From CAIYTF01 sp963664845 (GTDB lineage: Bacteria; Bacteroidota; Ignavibacteria; Ignavibacteriales; Ignavibacteriaceae), in NCBI GenBank assembly GCA_963664845.1, contig OY761615.1, positions 3,968,001 to 4,032,000 on the forward strand: DNA of 64,000 bases. Direction: 5' to 3'. Position 1 is the stretch's first letter. Every line of letters begins with the position of its first letter. The position numbers and the translations under genes are program-made. Shown here piece after piece: positions 53,540-63,607 of the stretch. Below the pieces are notes generated by a model. The model had not been told where the DNA came from. It searched no databases and was given only the letters and a program-made list of their open reading frames with translations.

Positions 53540-55714
53540 TCAGTAGTTTTGGGTTGATAAAAATGCCAGCCTCAGAAGATGTAAATCCGTAAAACTGACT
53601 TCGCCGTTATATTTTTCGTAGTATTCGGCCAAACGTTCAGGTGGATTAATCTTAAACTCACTGAGAATTTCCTTCTGTAGTTTTGGACTTGCAGAAACCT
53701 TTTCGAACAATCCCTCGAGTCGTATCTTTTTACCTTCAAGAACATATTTAACCAGGTGGGCAATGATGGTTTGCGCCTGCACTTTATTCCGTGCCGCTAT
53801 TGCGTCAATGGACATACCCGACTGGAATAATTCTCCGACCTCAATATGCCTGGGCTTTGGTTTTGGTTTCACAATGGATGGCACTGGTTTTGGTTCTGGC
53901 TTTTTCTGCGGCCGGATATTGTGCTCTTTGCAATATTTCAGGATCACAGTAAGGAATGCAGCGCCATACCTCTCTAGTTTAACCGCACCCACCCCGCTTA
54001 TCATATTCAATTCATTTTTGGTCTGTGGATAAGTGGTGGCCATCGTCGTGAGTGTTGTATCGGAGAAGATCACAAATGGCGGAATGTTCATGCTGTCTGC
54101 AATTTCTTTCCGCTTTCTTCGCAACAATTCAAAAAGCGCCGAATTGTATTGTTTGCTCCTGTCTCTGGATGTCAGTTTTTCCTTTGCAATTTCAGCTTCA
54201 CGGACAAGACCATATACTTTTTCGCCTTCAAGCAAAACTGCGTATGCCTTACGCGTAAGTTTAAGGCTGCCATATTCCGGCTCCCGGAACAATATCTCTT
54301 TTCGTACAAGCTGCTGGGCAAGGAAGTGCCACTGTTTCTTGGCAAATTCTTTTCCAATTCCATAAACGCTCAGGTTCTGATGTCCGTTGCTGAATATTTT
54401 ATCAAGTGATGCACCGGAGAGTACATCAATTATGTAATTGGCACCGAATATTTCACCGGTTTTTTTTACGGCGGAAAGAAATTTTTGAGCCGGAATAGTG
54501 ATGTCACTCAGGTCTTTGGGGTCTGTCAGACAATTGTCGCACATGTCGCATGACTGGGCATGATAGTCCTCGCCGAAATAGCTGATCAGCGGGACGCGCC
54601 GGCAGCCGTCATATTCTGCATATTTTACTATCGCGTCCAGGTGCATTTTTGCGGACTCCCTTAACAAAGGGTCATCACGCTGTTCAATAAAATAGTTGAT
54701 TTTAACCGTGTCAGCGTAGTTGAAGAGGAGGAGACAATCGGCGCGTAAACCGTCGCGTCCGGCTCTGCCAATTTCCTGGTAATACGACTCAATGTTTTTT
54801 GGCAAGTCATAGTGAATGACGAAGCGGACGTTTGACTTGTTTATACCCATACCAAATGCGACCGTCGCGATGATGATTTGCACTTCATCCTTTATGAACA
54901 GTTCCTGATTATTGTTCCGTTCCGCGTCACCCAGTCCCGCGTGATAGGGCAGGCAGGAGAAGCCCCTTCCGGCCAAATCCTCGGTGAGGCTGTCAACCTG
55001 TTTGCGTGAGAAACAATAGATGATGCCTGATTGCTGTGGATGTTCCTGCAAAAAGCGGAGCGTTTGTCCGAACGCATCCTGTTTGGGCAGAACCTGCAGG
55101 AACAGATTGTCACGGTTAAAGCTTGCAAGAAATCTCCCTGCTTTGGGAATGTTCAGATTTTTGACAATGTCTTCCTGCACACGCGGGGTTGCAGTGGCGG
55201 TGAGTCCCACGCAGACCGCATTGGGAAATTTTTTGCGCAAGGTTCCCAGTTGGCGGTATTCCGGTCTGAAATCGTGTCCCCATTCGGAAATACAGTGTGC
55301 TTCATCGACTGTGATGCAGTCCAGCTTAACTGACTGCAGCAGAGCAACTATCTCTTCTTTGGCAAACGATTCGGGAGCAAGGTAGAGAAGCTTGGCAGTG
55401 CCATTTCGCACGGCGGCGAAATTCCGGTTATAAACCTGTTGCGAAAGAGAACTGTTAAGCAGCGCAGTCTCAACTCCCAGTTGACGGAGCTGCTCCACCT
55501 GGTCTTTCATCAGTGAAATAAGTGGCGAAATAACTACAGTCAGTCCGTCAAAAAGGAGGGCTGGTATCTGATAGCACAGTGATTTACCACCACCCGTGGG
55601 CATGATGACCAGGGTGTCTTTTTTCTTTAGAATGTTTTCGATGATGTCATGTTGGAGCGGCCGGAATGAATCGTAACCGAATATCTCTTTTAATACAAGT
55701 TTTGCTTTATCCAT
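53540..55714 (-). CDS. recQ: ATP-dependent DNA helicase RecQ
   Basis: A 724-residue 3'-5' helicase for recombination and repair. FGYDSFRPLQHDII, Walker A MPTGGGKSLCYQIPALL (about 38-54) and VDEAHCISEWGHDFRPEY (about 135) are in the first RecA domain; the second has GIIYCFSRKQ, VAFGMGINKSNVRFVIH and YYQEIGRAGRDG. The zinc-binding RQC region has CRRVPLI and CDMCDNC, then a winged helix, an HRDC domain (about 510-590) and a C-terminal helix-turn-helix region. I chose the ATG at 55714 (M-D-K-A-K) rather than an upstream GTG at 55738. Convergent with the LytTR gene. Confidence 0.96.
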   Translation of the reverse strand: MDKAKLVLKEIFGYDSFRPLQHDIIENILKKKDTLVIMPTGGGKSLCYQIPALLFDGLTVVISPLISLMKDQVEQLRQLGVETALLNSSLSQQVYNRNFAAVRNGTAKLLYLAPESFAKEEIVALLQSVKLDCITVDEAHCISEWGHDFRPEYRQLGTLRKKFPNAVCVGLTATATPRVQEDIVKNLNIPKAGRFLASFNRDNLFLQVLPKQDAFGQTLRFLQEHPQQSGIIYCFSRKQVDSLTEDLAGRGFSCLPYHAGLGDAERNNNQELFIKDEVQIIIATVAFGMGINKSNVRFVIHYDLPKNIESYYQEIGRAGRDGLRADCLLLFNYADTVKINYFIEQRDDPLLRESAKMHLDAIVKYAEYDGCRRVPLISYFGEDYHAQSCDMCDNCLTDPKDLSDITIPAQKFLSAVKKTGEIFGANYIIDVLSGASLDKIFSNGHQNLSVYGIGKEFAKKQWHFLAQQLVRKEILFREPEYGSLKLTRKAYAVLLEGEKVYGLVREAEIAKEKLTSRDRSKQYNSALFELLRRKRKEIADSMNIPPFVIFSDTTLTTMATTYPQTKNELNMISGVGAVKLERYGAAFLTVILKYCKEHNIRPQKKPEPKPVPSIVKPKPKPRHIEVGELFQSGMSIDAIAARNKVQAQTIIAHLVKYVLEGKKIRLEGLFEKVSASPKLQKEILSEFKINPPERLAEYYEKYNGEVSFTDLHLLRLAFLSTQNY

Positions 55715-56178
55715 GTGTGCAAAATAGGAAAAGTGCACGTAATTCTGATGAGGAAAATGAGGATTTTGATGGAGATTGTTATTGTTATGTAACAGTCGAA
55801 TGCCTCAAAAACGGATCATTGAAATTGCGGCAGGTTTGCGTTTCGTTGTAATCACCATGTTTATAAGACTGAATTTGTTCCTCAAAACGGGTGACCAAGG
55901 CCGAAATGCTATCCCTTGCCTGAAGCTTGTCCACAGAAACTCCCTATAAACTGAACAATTAGCGTAAATTTGATTAGAAATCAACTAAATGTAAGGCGTT
56001 TACACGTAAAAAGAAACCACCCCGCAATTGTGTGCTGGAACAAGTAGCCTACAAAATGCATAAAAAAATTACAAAGAGGAAATACAGAAGTCAAAAAAGC
56101 GATACCTGATAACATCAAAAAATGGAATGCCCGCGTCGAAAAACGCGGGCATTCATTGAAAATAATCTCACTGACGAA
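55715..56178. other. Gap between recQ and the beta-helix gene
   Basis: No gene seen. Contains the terminator of the downstream type IX-secreted protein gene and the expected promoter of recQ. Confidence 0.5.
56125..56154 (-). terminator. Rho-independent terminator after the beta-helix gene
   Basis: A perfect 12-bp GC-rich stem (GAATGCCCGCGT / ACGCGGGCATTC) with a six-base loop, followed on the minus strand by CATTTTTTG. It lies 25 bases past the stop at 56179. Confidence 0.92.
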
Positions 56179-58026
56179 TTATTTCAGAAGTAACATTTTC
56201 TTTGATGAAAAGAAGTTTCCGGAGCGGATAGTATAGAGGTAGAATCCACTCGGAAGATTGTCCGCTGCAAAGCTAACTGAGTATTCACCCGCAGCCTTTT
56301 CCTCATTTACTAACGTTCTTACTTCACATCCAAGTGCATCATAAACCTTTAGGGTTACCATCCCAGGCAGCGGTATTGCATAATTGATAGTGGTTGTTGG
56401 GTTGAACGGGTTGGGAAAATTATTGGACAAACCATAGGAAGCCGGAACAATAATTTTCGCTGCTTCGCTAACTTTATGAGAACTTACAGTTTTGCCTGAC
56501 ATTGAATTGACAAGCAAACTTTGGGCCACAGCCAAGCGGTCGACCAGTTCATTATCAACATTACTAAGCGGTTGTTTCTTTAGATAGTCCAAAACACCGG
56601 CGGCACTGCTTGTATCACTTGCGTAATGAAGCAAAATGAAAAATTTATTGAACAAGGCATCATAGATTTCGTGGTCATTTGAAGCATCAGTAATAATATT
56701 ATCAAACAAGCTTAATGCCTGCAAGTGATTACCATCCTTCAATTGGATTGCAGCAAGAAGCTTACGGATGTGTGACCGGTGCTTGCTCTTTGCCAATTCT
56801 GCGGATGTAAGGAAATCCAAATTGTCCGAAATTTTGCCGGCAGATTTAAGATTAACCAAACGCGACATTGACTGTTCTGCAAAATTGTCATATGAAATCA
56901 TATTTTTGTAAAGTGTTACTGCGTCAGTAATTTTACCTTGCTGCTCCAACTGCAGGGCATGTTTGAAATCGCTAGTCTTACCGACTCCTTTTTTTTGCAG
57001 GGTCATTGCTTTTGGCGTATTTTCAGTTACCACTGAGTTCACTCCTGCCCAAGGGTCGGTAGAAAGGACACAGTCTTCATAATCTATCCAACTTGTACCA
57101 TCACATGACATTGTCGGGGTAATCTGACTACCCCAATAATCGAAGTCGGCCCAAATCCCTCCATTTTGATAGGCCTTTAGCGCCAGGGTATTACCATAAA
57201 TGCTGTTAAATGATCTCGAATGTTCTTCTTCTCCTGCGTCACAATATGCTGACCAGGCAACAGCAAGTGCAGTATCGCAATTGCGTATTCTATTGTTTGG
57301 GTTTAAATAGAAATTATCCGAGAGTATAAATGAAGCGTTTGAGCCGCCACCGAAGTACATTCCCTTACTAAACCATCTAATATCATTATGTGCGGCATAT
57401 ATACTCATTCCATTTCCAAGATAGATGCCCGTCCCTGAACCATATCCCGTGGTGCCGGATTCTTTTATCAGTTTATTGTTATAAATATTGGCGTGGTAAT
57501 ATGTTGAACCGCTGCCATATATACCATGCCCGGTGGTGTTTAGAATTGTATTATCGTGAATCACAGGATTTGAGTCATATATATAAATACCGTTTGTGCA
57601 GCCGGTGATCTGTGAGTTTGCTATTGTTACATCTGCTGCCAGAGTGCACTGAATGCCGGCCCCATGTGCGACCGTAACGTAGTTCAAAAGCGAGTTTCGT
57701 GAGCCTCCTCCAATAAAGGTGATCGTGCCCCAGGTAGCGGCAGGCACAGTTCTGTCAAATGCTACATTACTGCCGCTGCTACCCTGAGCCAGCAGAGTGC
57801 CGGAAACGGTGATTGAAGTGCCGCAAAGGCAAATTGCTGGTGCTCCGAAATAGGGAGCAGCAAATAAGCTGAGTGTATCCCCGGTAGGAATACTAAGATT
57901 ACAATTAAGGCTCAAGTTTCCATTTACCGTAAGTTTTCTGCCATTTTGCTGAAACAGAACAGTACCGCCCGAACCAAAATTTAGTGTAACATTTGGCGGA
58001 ATTGTGAGATTCGACTGTAAAAGCAA
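56179..58026 (-). CDS. Type IX-secreted parallel beta-helix protein, N-terminus missing
   Basis: A 615-residue open frame whose product resembles secreted right-handed parallel beta-helix proteins: repeats with N/G turns such as NSQITGCTNGIYIYDSN, HDNTILNTTGHGIYGS and HANIYNNKLIKES (about 40-300), a helical segment (about 345-500), and a type IX sorting tail NNFPNPFNPTTTINYAIP then TLKVYDALGCEVRTLVN, ending KKMLLLK. There is no signal peptide: the frame opens at a TAA near 58070 and the only start candidates are weak (TTG). I infer that the 5' end has been lost, so the protein is probably not exported unless an upstream frame is restored. Confidence 0.75.
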   Translation of the reverse strand: MLLQSNLTIPPNVTLNFGSGGTVLFQQNGRKLTVNGNLSLNCNLSIPTGDTLSLFAAPYFGAPAICLCGTSITVSGTLLAQGSSGSNVAFDRTVPAATWGTITFIGGGSRNSLLNYVTVAHGAGIQCTLAADVTIANSQITGCTNGIYIYDSNPVIHDNTILNTTGHGIYGSGSTYYHANIYNNKLIKESGTTGYGSGTGIYLGNGMSIYAAHNDIRWFSKGMYFGGGSNASFILSDNFYLNPNNRIRNCDTALAVAWSAYCDAGEEEHSRSFNSIYGNTLALKAYQNGGIWADFDYWGSQITPTMSCDGTSWIDYEDCVLSTDPWAGVNSVVTENTPKAMTLQKKGVGKTSDFKHALQLEQQGKITDAVTLYKNMISYDNFAEQSMSRLVNLKSAGKISDNLDFLTSAELAKSKHRSHIRKLLAAIQLKDGNHLQALSLFDNIITDASNDHEIYDALFNKFFILLHYASDTSSAAGVLDYLKKQPLSNVDNELVDRLAVAQSLLVNSMSGKTVSSHKVSEAAKIIVPASYGLSNNFPNPFNPTTTINYAIPLPGMVTLKVYDALGCEVRTLVNEEKAAGEYSVSFAADNLPSGFYLYTIRSGNFFSSKKMLLLK

Positions 58027-58121
58027 TGTACCATTAATAGAATGATCAATCCATGTGCCAAATTGAACTTATCGATCTGCGCACTATCTGCCTGATCGTA
58101 AATAATCCTAATCCTTTAATC

Positions 58122-60182
58122 CTATTTAAGTAACAACATTTTTTTTACATTTCGGAAACCATCGAGTGAAAGCTGGTAGAAATAAACTCCATTGCTTAAC
58201 TGACCGGCCGTAAAAGAAACGGAATGTTTACCTGCAATTTGTGTTTCGTTAATCAATGTTTTGATTTCACGGCCAAGAATATCATATATTTTCAAAATAA
58301 CTAATCCGGTATGCGGTAATTGATAATCGATTGTGGTTTCGGGATTGAACGGATTGGGATAATTTTGAAAAAGCTCAAAATTTACGGAACGTGAAGAGGT
58401 AGGAGAAACATTTATAAACGATATACCGCCATTTGTTGTATGTAATAGAGTCCCTTCCTCGCCTATTACCGTACCATTATTACTATCAGTAAAACAGATA
58501 CCTCTCAGAGTATTCCGTGTTACAGACTCACACTGTAACCAGTTATTTCCGCCATCAGTAGTATGTAATATTGTTCCGTTAAGCCCTATGATGGTTCCAT
58601 TAAGATTATCAACAAGTGAAATTCCACAATATGTTATATTGGGTGATCCACTGCTGAATTGTTTGTTCCATGTTATACCGCCATCAGTAGTATGCAGAAT
58701 TGTCCCATATGATCCCACAATAGTTCCGTTATCCTCATCAGTGAAAGAGCATGCATAATAGAAATTATAATAATCAATCGCACCGATACTTACCCATGTA
58801 TCTCCGCCATCAGTTGTTTTTACTATTGTTCCGTAACCGCCAACAGCGTAACCTATCTGTTGTGAAGGGAACTGAACAGAATAAAGTCGGTTTTTAACTC
58901 CCCGGTTTCTGCCAAACCAGGTTTCGCCGCCATCGGAGGTCTTTAATACTGTATCGCCGACAATTATGCCGTTATTCGCATCGCTAAATGTAATACTATA
59001 TAGAAAGGAGCCAACTATAATCTGGGCCCAGGAATTTCCGCCATCTTTGGTTAAAAAGATTTGTCCATTGGTTGCAAAACCAACTGCTTTTAAATTATTA
59101 ATCAAATAAATTCCGGTGAGTAAAAAATTGGGACTTTCATTCATCTTTTCCCAATGAATTCCGCCATCCGATGTCTTCAAGATTCCCCCTCCACCTACTG
59201 CAATGCCATTATCTTTATTTGCAAATGAAACTGATTGAAGACCTCCAGTAATTAATAATCTGGATATCTGATTCCAGGAAATACCGCCATCCGATGTTTT
59301 AAAAATAACACCGTATGAGCCAATTATCATTCCATGCAGAGAATCGCTGAAAGAGACGCCTTGGAAACTAAGCGTGGAATCAGGAACGGAACGACACCAT
59401 GTTAAACCGCTATCAGTTGTTCGGAATATTTGGCCATTTACACTAACTCCGACTGCATGGCTCTTATTGGCAAAAGATAATCCAAAAAAACCAGGATTAT
59501 CATATTTTACCCAGGTCATTCCTCCATCAGAAGACATATTGCTGCCGGTATAGATTATGCTGGAATCCTGAAGAGAAATTGTGTGATAATCATGAATATC
59601 ATCCTGTGGGGGAAGAATATTCCAAGTTTCGCCGCCATCTAAAGTTTTTAAAAGTGTACCCTTATAACCGCCGATCACCCCTTCAGATTTATTTAGGAAA
59701 GAGACGCACATAAGGCCGTTACTTGTCCCACTATTTCTTAGCATCCAAACGTTGCCGCCATCTGATGATTTTATGATTAGCCCGGAGGAGCCGACAACAG
59801 TAATGGTAACAGGATCCTGGAAAGCTGCGGCTCTAAGAGAAACAGAAGTTTGGCTATTCTGCCTTGTCCAAACCAAGCCGCCGTTTGTCGTAGTAAGCAC
59901 TATGCCGCTGTCGCCAACGACTATGCCGGTACTAGCATTAGCAAAGGCAACCGAATAAAACGTGGCAATAGTACCTGAATGCTGCCGCTGCCATGTTACG
60001 CCTCCATCCGTTGTGCGGATTATAGTGCCGGCATAACCGACTGCCATACAAATATTGGAGTCTATATAAGCAACCGCACACAAATAATTGCCCTGAGGAA
60101 GATTGCTTTGCCAGCTCCATTGTGAAAAAGATGATGGAGAAAAAAGGAGAACAACTAATGCAAGAATATAAAATAATTTCAT
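58122..60182 (-). CDS. Type IX-secreted YCF48/BNR-repeat protein A
   Basis: A 686-residue secreted protein. I chose the ATG at 60182 (MKLFYILALVVLLFSPSSFS signal peptide) because it lines up with the paralogue downstream: both have GGTTTATGAAA at the start. The body has 14 repeats of about 43 residues, each ending in an S/T-x-D/N-G-G-x-x-W Asp-box and spaced as V-x-F-A-N-x-x-x-G-I-V-V-G. They match YCF48/BNR propeller blades, suggesting two seven-bladed propellers. The sorting tail has NYPNPFNPETTIDYQLP and LKIYDILGREIKTLIN, ending KKMLLLK. Probably surface-attached; the ligand is unknown. Confidence 0.88.
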   Translation of the reverse strand: MKLFYILALVVLLFSPSSFSQWSWQSNLPQGNYLCAVAYIDSNICMAVGYAGTIIRTTDGGVTWQRQHSGTIATFYSVAFANASTGIVVGDSGIVLTTTNGGLVWTRQNSQTSVSLRAAAFQDPVTITVVGSSGLIIKSSDGGNVWMLRNSGTSNGLMCVSFLNKSEGVIGGYKGTLLKTLDGGETWNILPPQDDIHDYHTISLQDSSIIYTGSNMSSDGGMTWVKYDNPGFFGLSFANKSHAVGVSVNGQIFRTTDSGLTWCRSVPDSTLSFQGVSFSDSLHGMIIGSYGVIFKTSDGGISWNQISRLLITGGLQSVSFANKDNGIAVGGGGILKTSDGGIHWEKMNESPNFLLTGIYLINNLKAVGFATNGQIFLTKDGGNSWAQIIVGSFLYSITFSDANNGIIVGDTVLKTSDGGETWFGRNRGVKNRLYSVQFPSQQIGYAVGGYGTIVKTTDGGDTWVSIGAIDYYNFYYACSFTDEDNGTIVGSYGTILHTTDGGITWNKQFSSGSPNITYCGISLVDNLNGTIIGLNGTILHTTDGGNNWLQCESVTRNTLRGICFTDSNNGTVIGEEGTLLHTTNGGISFINVSPTSSRSVNFELFQNYPNPFNPETTIDYQLPHTGLVILKIYDILGREIKTLINETQIAGKHSVSFTAGQLSNGVYFYQLSLDGFRNVKKMLLLK
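59404..59513. repeat. Block nearly identical to 61853-61962
   Basis: This 110-base stretch differs from 61853-61962 at one base only (T versus C in GCATGG/GCACGG), although other parts of the two paralogous genes differ clearly. Points to gene conversion or very recent partial duplication. Confidence 0.85.
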
Positions 60183-60567
60183 AAACCATCCCATGATACA
60201 ATAGATCGGTAAGCATTCCCTCTTAGGGAAATTGAGCGCTGCAGTGTCCATACACATTAACAATAAACAGTTAATCAATATATTGGAAATAAGCAGGAAT
60301 TTTGGGTTATTATAACAACGAAATTGCAAACAGGTTATGTCAGTTTGATGACTTTGCCTCTCTCACAACTGCATAATCGTTTCAAACAACGCACGAATCC
60401 TAGATATATTTTGGATTAAAGTCAAGAATTTTTTTTCTGAAGTTGAACTATGTAGAGTCATATTACCTCCATTTAATTATTGTTCCATAAATGACCTGTA
60501 TTGAATCGTCATTATTAAACTCTATTAGAAAAGAAGTTCAGGTGCATAAGAAACATGTATTAACCTG

Positions 60568-62631
60568 TTATTTCAGAAATAACATCTTTCTGGTTTCGCT
60601 AAATGCCCCTGTTTTCAACTGATATAAATACACTCCGCTTTCAAATTGACTTCCATCAAAAATACATGTGTGCTTCCCGGTAGTTTGTATACCATTAACA
60701 AGTGTTTTCACCTCGCGGCCAAGAATGTCATAAATCCTTAACGTAACGAACCCGGTTACAGGGATCTGATATTCAATTACAGTTTCAGGATTAAATGGAT
60801 TAGGATAGTTCTGCGCGAGTTTAAAATTGTATGGCGTTGCAGCCGGGAAATTATCATTGATAAATGAGACCCCACCGTTTGTTGTATGCAGTATAGTCCC
60901 GTAATCACCTACAACATAACCATTGTTATTGTCAGAAAAACAAATTCCTCTAAGAGCATGGCCAGTTACAGGCTCAAGCAATGTCCAGTTTTCACCATTA
61001 TCCGAGGTATGCATAATGGTTCCTTTCAACCCTACAATTGTCCCATTTTTTTTATCGGAAAACGCTATTGCCCAAAGCGTTGAAGGTACAATAGCCGGCT
61101 GCTTGCTCCAAGTAGTTCCACCGTTTGTTGTGTGAAGTATTGTTCCATAAGAGCCCACTATTGTTCCATTCTCAGCATCTGTGAACGCGACCCCATAATA
61201 GGAATTATTATCACTGTTCACCGCAAGAGTTACCCATGTGTCTCCGCCATCTGTGGTTTTGATAATAGTGCCATAACTTCCAACAGCATATCCTGTTTGC
61301 GAATCAGGGAAATGAGCCCCATAGAGTGTGTTCCACACTCCACGGTTCCTGCCAACCCACGTTTCCCCACCATTCGTTGTCTTCAAAATAGTGTCACCTA
61401 CTATTATGCCATTATTGGCATCTGAAAAAGTTAAACTATTCATAAGTAAACTCATGTATGAAATATTAGATGACCATGATTTGCCACCATCATTTGATAG
61501 AATAATCTCTCCATTAATAGAAATAATCACTATGCGTTTTTCATTTAACAGGAAAACTCCGGAAAAATCACCTTCAAATTTTGCACTTATTTTTTCCCAA
61601 TGATTTCCCCCATCTGAAGTCTGCACCGGGTTATGGTCACCGCCTGCGGCATAACCCCATGTTTTATTTGCAAATGATACAGAGCTCAATCTCTCTGTGG
61701 TTAATGATTTTGATATTTGTTGCCAGGTGATGCCGCCATCGGATGTTTTAAAAATAGTACCGTATAAGCCAATTATCATTCCATGCAGAGAATCACTGAA
61801 AGATACGCCCTGCAAGTAAACACTTGGGTCAGGGACATAACAACTCCATGTCAAACCGCTATCAGTTGTTCGGAATATTTGGCCATTTACACTAACTCCG
61901 ACTGCACGGCTCTTATTGGCAAAAGATAATCCAAAAAAACCAGGATTATCATATTTTACCCATGTGATTCCCCCATCAGAAGACATGGCGCTTCCTGTGT
62001 ATATTCTGTTAGTATCCCTGAAGGTAATTGTATAATATTCATAAATATCAGCTGGTGGAGGAAGGATATTCCATGTTTCGCCACCATCCGTAGTTTTTAA
62101 AAGTGTGCCACTATAACCTCCGATAACCCCTTCAGATTTATTTAGGAAAGAGACGCACATAAGACCCTTGCTTGTCCCACTATTCTTTATCACCCAAATG
62201 TTGCCGCCATCTGATGATTTTATAATTAGGCCGGAGGAGCCGACAACAGTAATGGTAATAGGATCCTGGAAAGCTGCAGCTCTAAGAGAAACAGAAGCTT
62301 GACTATTCTGCCTTGTCCATACCAAGCCACCGTTTGTCGTAGTAAGCACTATGCCGCTGTCACCAACCACAATACCGGTATTTACATTTGCAAAGGCAAC
62401 CGAATAAAATCTGGCAATTGTCCCGGAATGCTGCCGCACCCATGTATTGCCGCCATCATCCGTACGGATAATTGTGCCACCATCGCCGACAGCTGTACAT
62501 GTGTTAGAATCAATATATGATACAGAATATAAGTCGTTACCTTGCGGCAAATTACCCTGCCAGCTCCATTGTGGAAATGCCGTTGACAGAAAGGAGAAAA
62601 TAAATATTAGCAGAAAGCAGAAGTTTTTCAT
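60568..62631 (-). CDS. Type IX-secreted YCF48/BNR-repeat protein B
   Basis: A 687-residue paralogue of the protein at 58122. Signal peptide MKNFCFLLIFIFSFLSTAFP, then WSWQGNLPQGNDLY at the same place as in the paralogue, 14 YCF48/BNR-like repeats with Asp-boxes (TDDGGNTW, TTNGGLVW, SSDGGNIW and so on to TTNGGVSF), and a type IX sorting tail with NYPNPFNPETVIEYQIP and LRIYDILGREVKTLVN, ending RKMLFLK. Some blades are almost identical to those of the paralogue and others diverged. The pair probably arose by duplication. No other secretion-system gene lies nearby. Confidence 0.88.
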   Translation of the reverse strand: MKNFCFLLIFIFSFLSTAFPQWSWQGNLPQGNDLYSVSYIDSNTCTAVGDGGTIIRTDDGGNTWVRQHSGTIARFYSVAFANVNTGIVVGDSGIVLTTTNGGLVWTRQNSQASVSLRAAAFQDPITITVVGSSGLIIKSSDGGNIWVIKNSGTSKGLMCVSFLNKSEGVIGGYSGTLLKTTDGGETWNILPPPADIYEYYTITFRDTNRIYTGSAMSSDGGITWVKYDNPGFFGLSFANKSRAVGVSVNGQIFRTTDSGLTWSCYVPDPSVYLQGVSFSDSLHGMIIGLYGTIFKTSDGGITWQQISKSLTTERLSSVSFANKTWGYAAGGDHNPVQTSDGGNHWEKISAKFEGDFSGVFLLNEKRIVIISINGEIILSNDGGKSWSSNISYMSLLMNSLTFSDANNGIIVGDTILKTTNGGETWVGRNRGVWNTLYGAHFPDSQTGYAVGSYGTIIKTTDGGDTWVTLAVNSDNNSYYGVAFTDAENGTIVGSYGTILHTTNGGTTWSKQPAIVPSTLWAIAFSDKKNGTIVGLKGTIMHTSDNGENWTLLEPVTGHALRGICFSDNNNGYVVGDYGTILHTTNGGVSFINDNFPAATPYNFKLAQNYPNPFNPETVIEYQIPVTGFVTLRIYDILGREVKTLVNGIQTTGKHTCIFDGSQFESGVYLYQLKTGAFSETRKMLFLK
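61853..61962. repeat. Block nearly identical to 59404-59513
   Basis: Second copy of the 110-base block (one mismatch), inside repeats five to six of the downstream paralogue. Confidence 0.85.
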
Positions 62632-63195
62632 AAACCAACCCAGTTTAGACCGAAATAGTAAAGTTTCAATTACAAGATATTATTCGCAACTGATTGAGGT
62701 AACTATACCACAAAGATTCTTTCCTGCATAACAGGCAGAAGCTGATTAAAATTAAATAGCAGATATGAAATTGAAAGCAGGAGAGTAATGTTTAACGATA
62801 CAAGCTGCATAACAACCGCATAACCGATAAAACAAACACATGATATTTAACCATAACTTGGCTTAAAGTCAAACTGGTTTTCAGAACAAGTAGTTAAAAT
62901 ATCAATCAAGGGTTGTGATGTAGCAATAATTGCGGTTTATTTTATAGGTTGTGTTTGACTTGCATTTCCCTGAAAGCGAATTTTGAAAATATCAGTTGTA
63001 CATAAGAAATATATAATTTTTATGATACGTTACAGACAGTTGCTGCTGCATACTAATTTGGAATCTATTTTACAATTGATATTATCGTTAATAGAAGCAG
63101 AGATTTTATTTGAAGAAAGCAAACAAAAATTCACTTTGACTTTGTTGGACTTAGGCTGGAAAAGGAAGGATTCACTTAATTGATAATATTTTCTG
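62632..63195. other. Gap upstream of the YCF48-like gene
   Basis: No supported gene. A 66-codon plus-strand frame at 62983-63183 has no motif or good start and I leave it out. AT-rich; promoter of the gene at 62631 expected within the first 150 bases. Confidence 0.5.
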
Positions 63196-63341
63196 CTATT
63201 TCTGTAAATCCGATTTCTTAAAGTTATATTTTGATATGAAATATTCAGGAGTAAATTTTACACCAATACGAGCAAGAATCTCATCGCGTTTTGCAAGCTC
63301 GGAATCAACGTTTTTTTCACGAACATTATGAATTTCGGTGC
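63196..63341 (-). pseudogene. Possible C-terminal fragment of a Mu-like portal (DUF935) protein
   Basis: The minus strand reads NVREKNVDSELAKRDEILAR then IGVKFTPEYFISKYNFKKSD to a TAG at 63196-63198. The pattern x-A/S-E-L-A-x-R-D-x-x-L-x-x-x-G-V-x-F-T-x-x-Y-F resembles the end of Mu gp29-like portal proteins. A TGA just upstream ends the open frame, and no other phage gene is beside it. Short, so the family call is tentative. Confidence 0.45.
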
Positions 63342-63361
63342 TTCGACAGGCTCAGCAACCG
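63336..63361. repeat. REP-like imperfect palindrome
   Basis: The core GCTTCGACAGGCTCAGC is flanked by CGGT and ACCG. This core is seen in many unrelated genomes as a small dispersed palindromic repeat. Here it adjoins the fragment at 63196-63341. Only one copy is visible in the window. Confidence 0.5.
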
Positions 63362-63607
63362 AATGAGAAGCAAATTTACTTATGGCTAGTTTGACTGTCA
63401 ATTCATTTATGAACCGTTCGACTAAATGCTCATTAAATAGATTGTTCTGCATTCTCAGCAGCCAAAATAAAACAAAATGAAGTGCATCAAAGCAAAACCG
63501 CAACCTAATCCGGTTGATTTCACAAAATCAACAGCGCAATATATTGCCGTTCATCATAATGCAATCTGGGAAAAATCAAAATCTGCGTTATATTCGTATA
63601 ACAAAAA

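Noticed and set aside
58122..62631. Possible CRISPR or DNA repeat array
   Set aside because: The periodic sequence is the coding pattern of 14 Asp-box protein repeats in each gene, not identical direct repeats with spacers.
62983..63183. 66-codon plus-strand frame
   Set aside because: AT-rich, no motif, no good start; likely chance.
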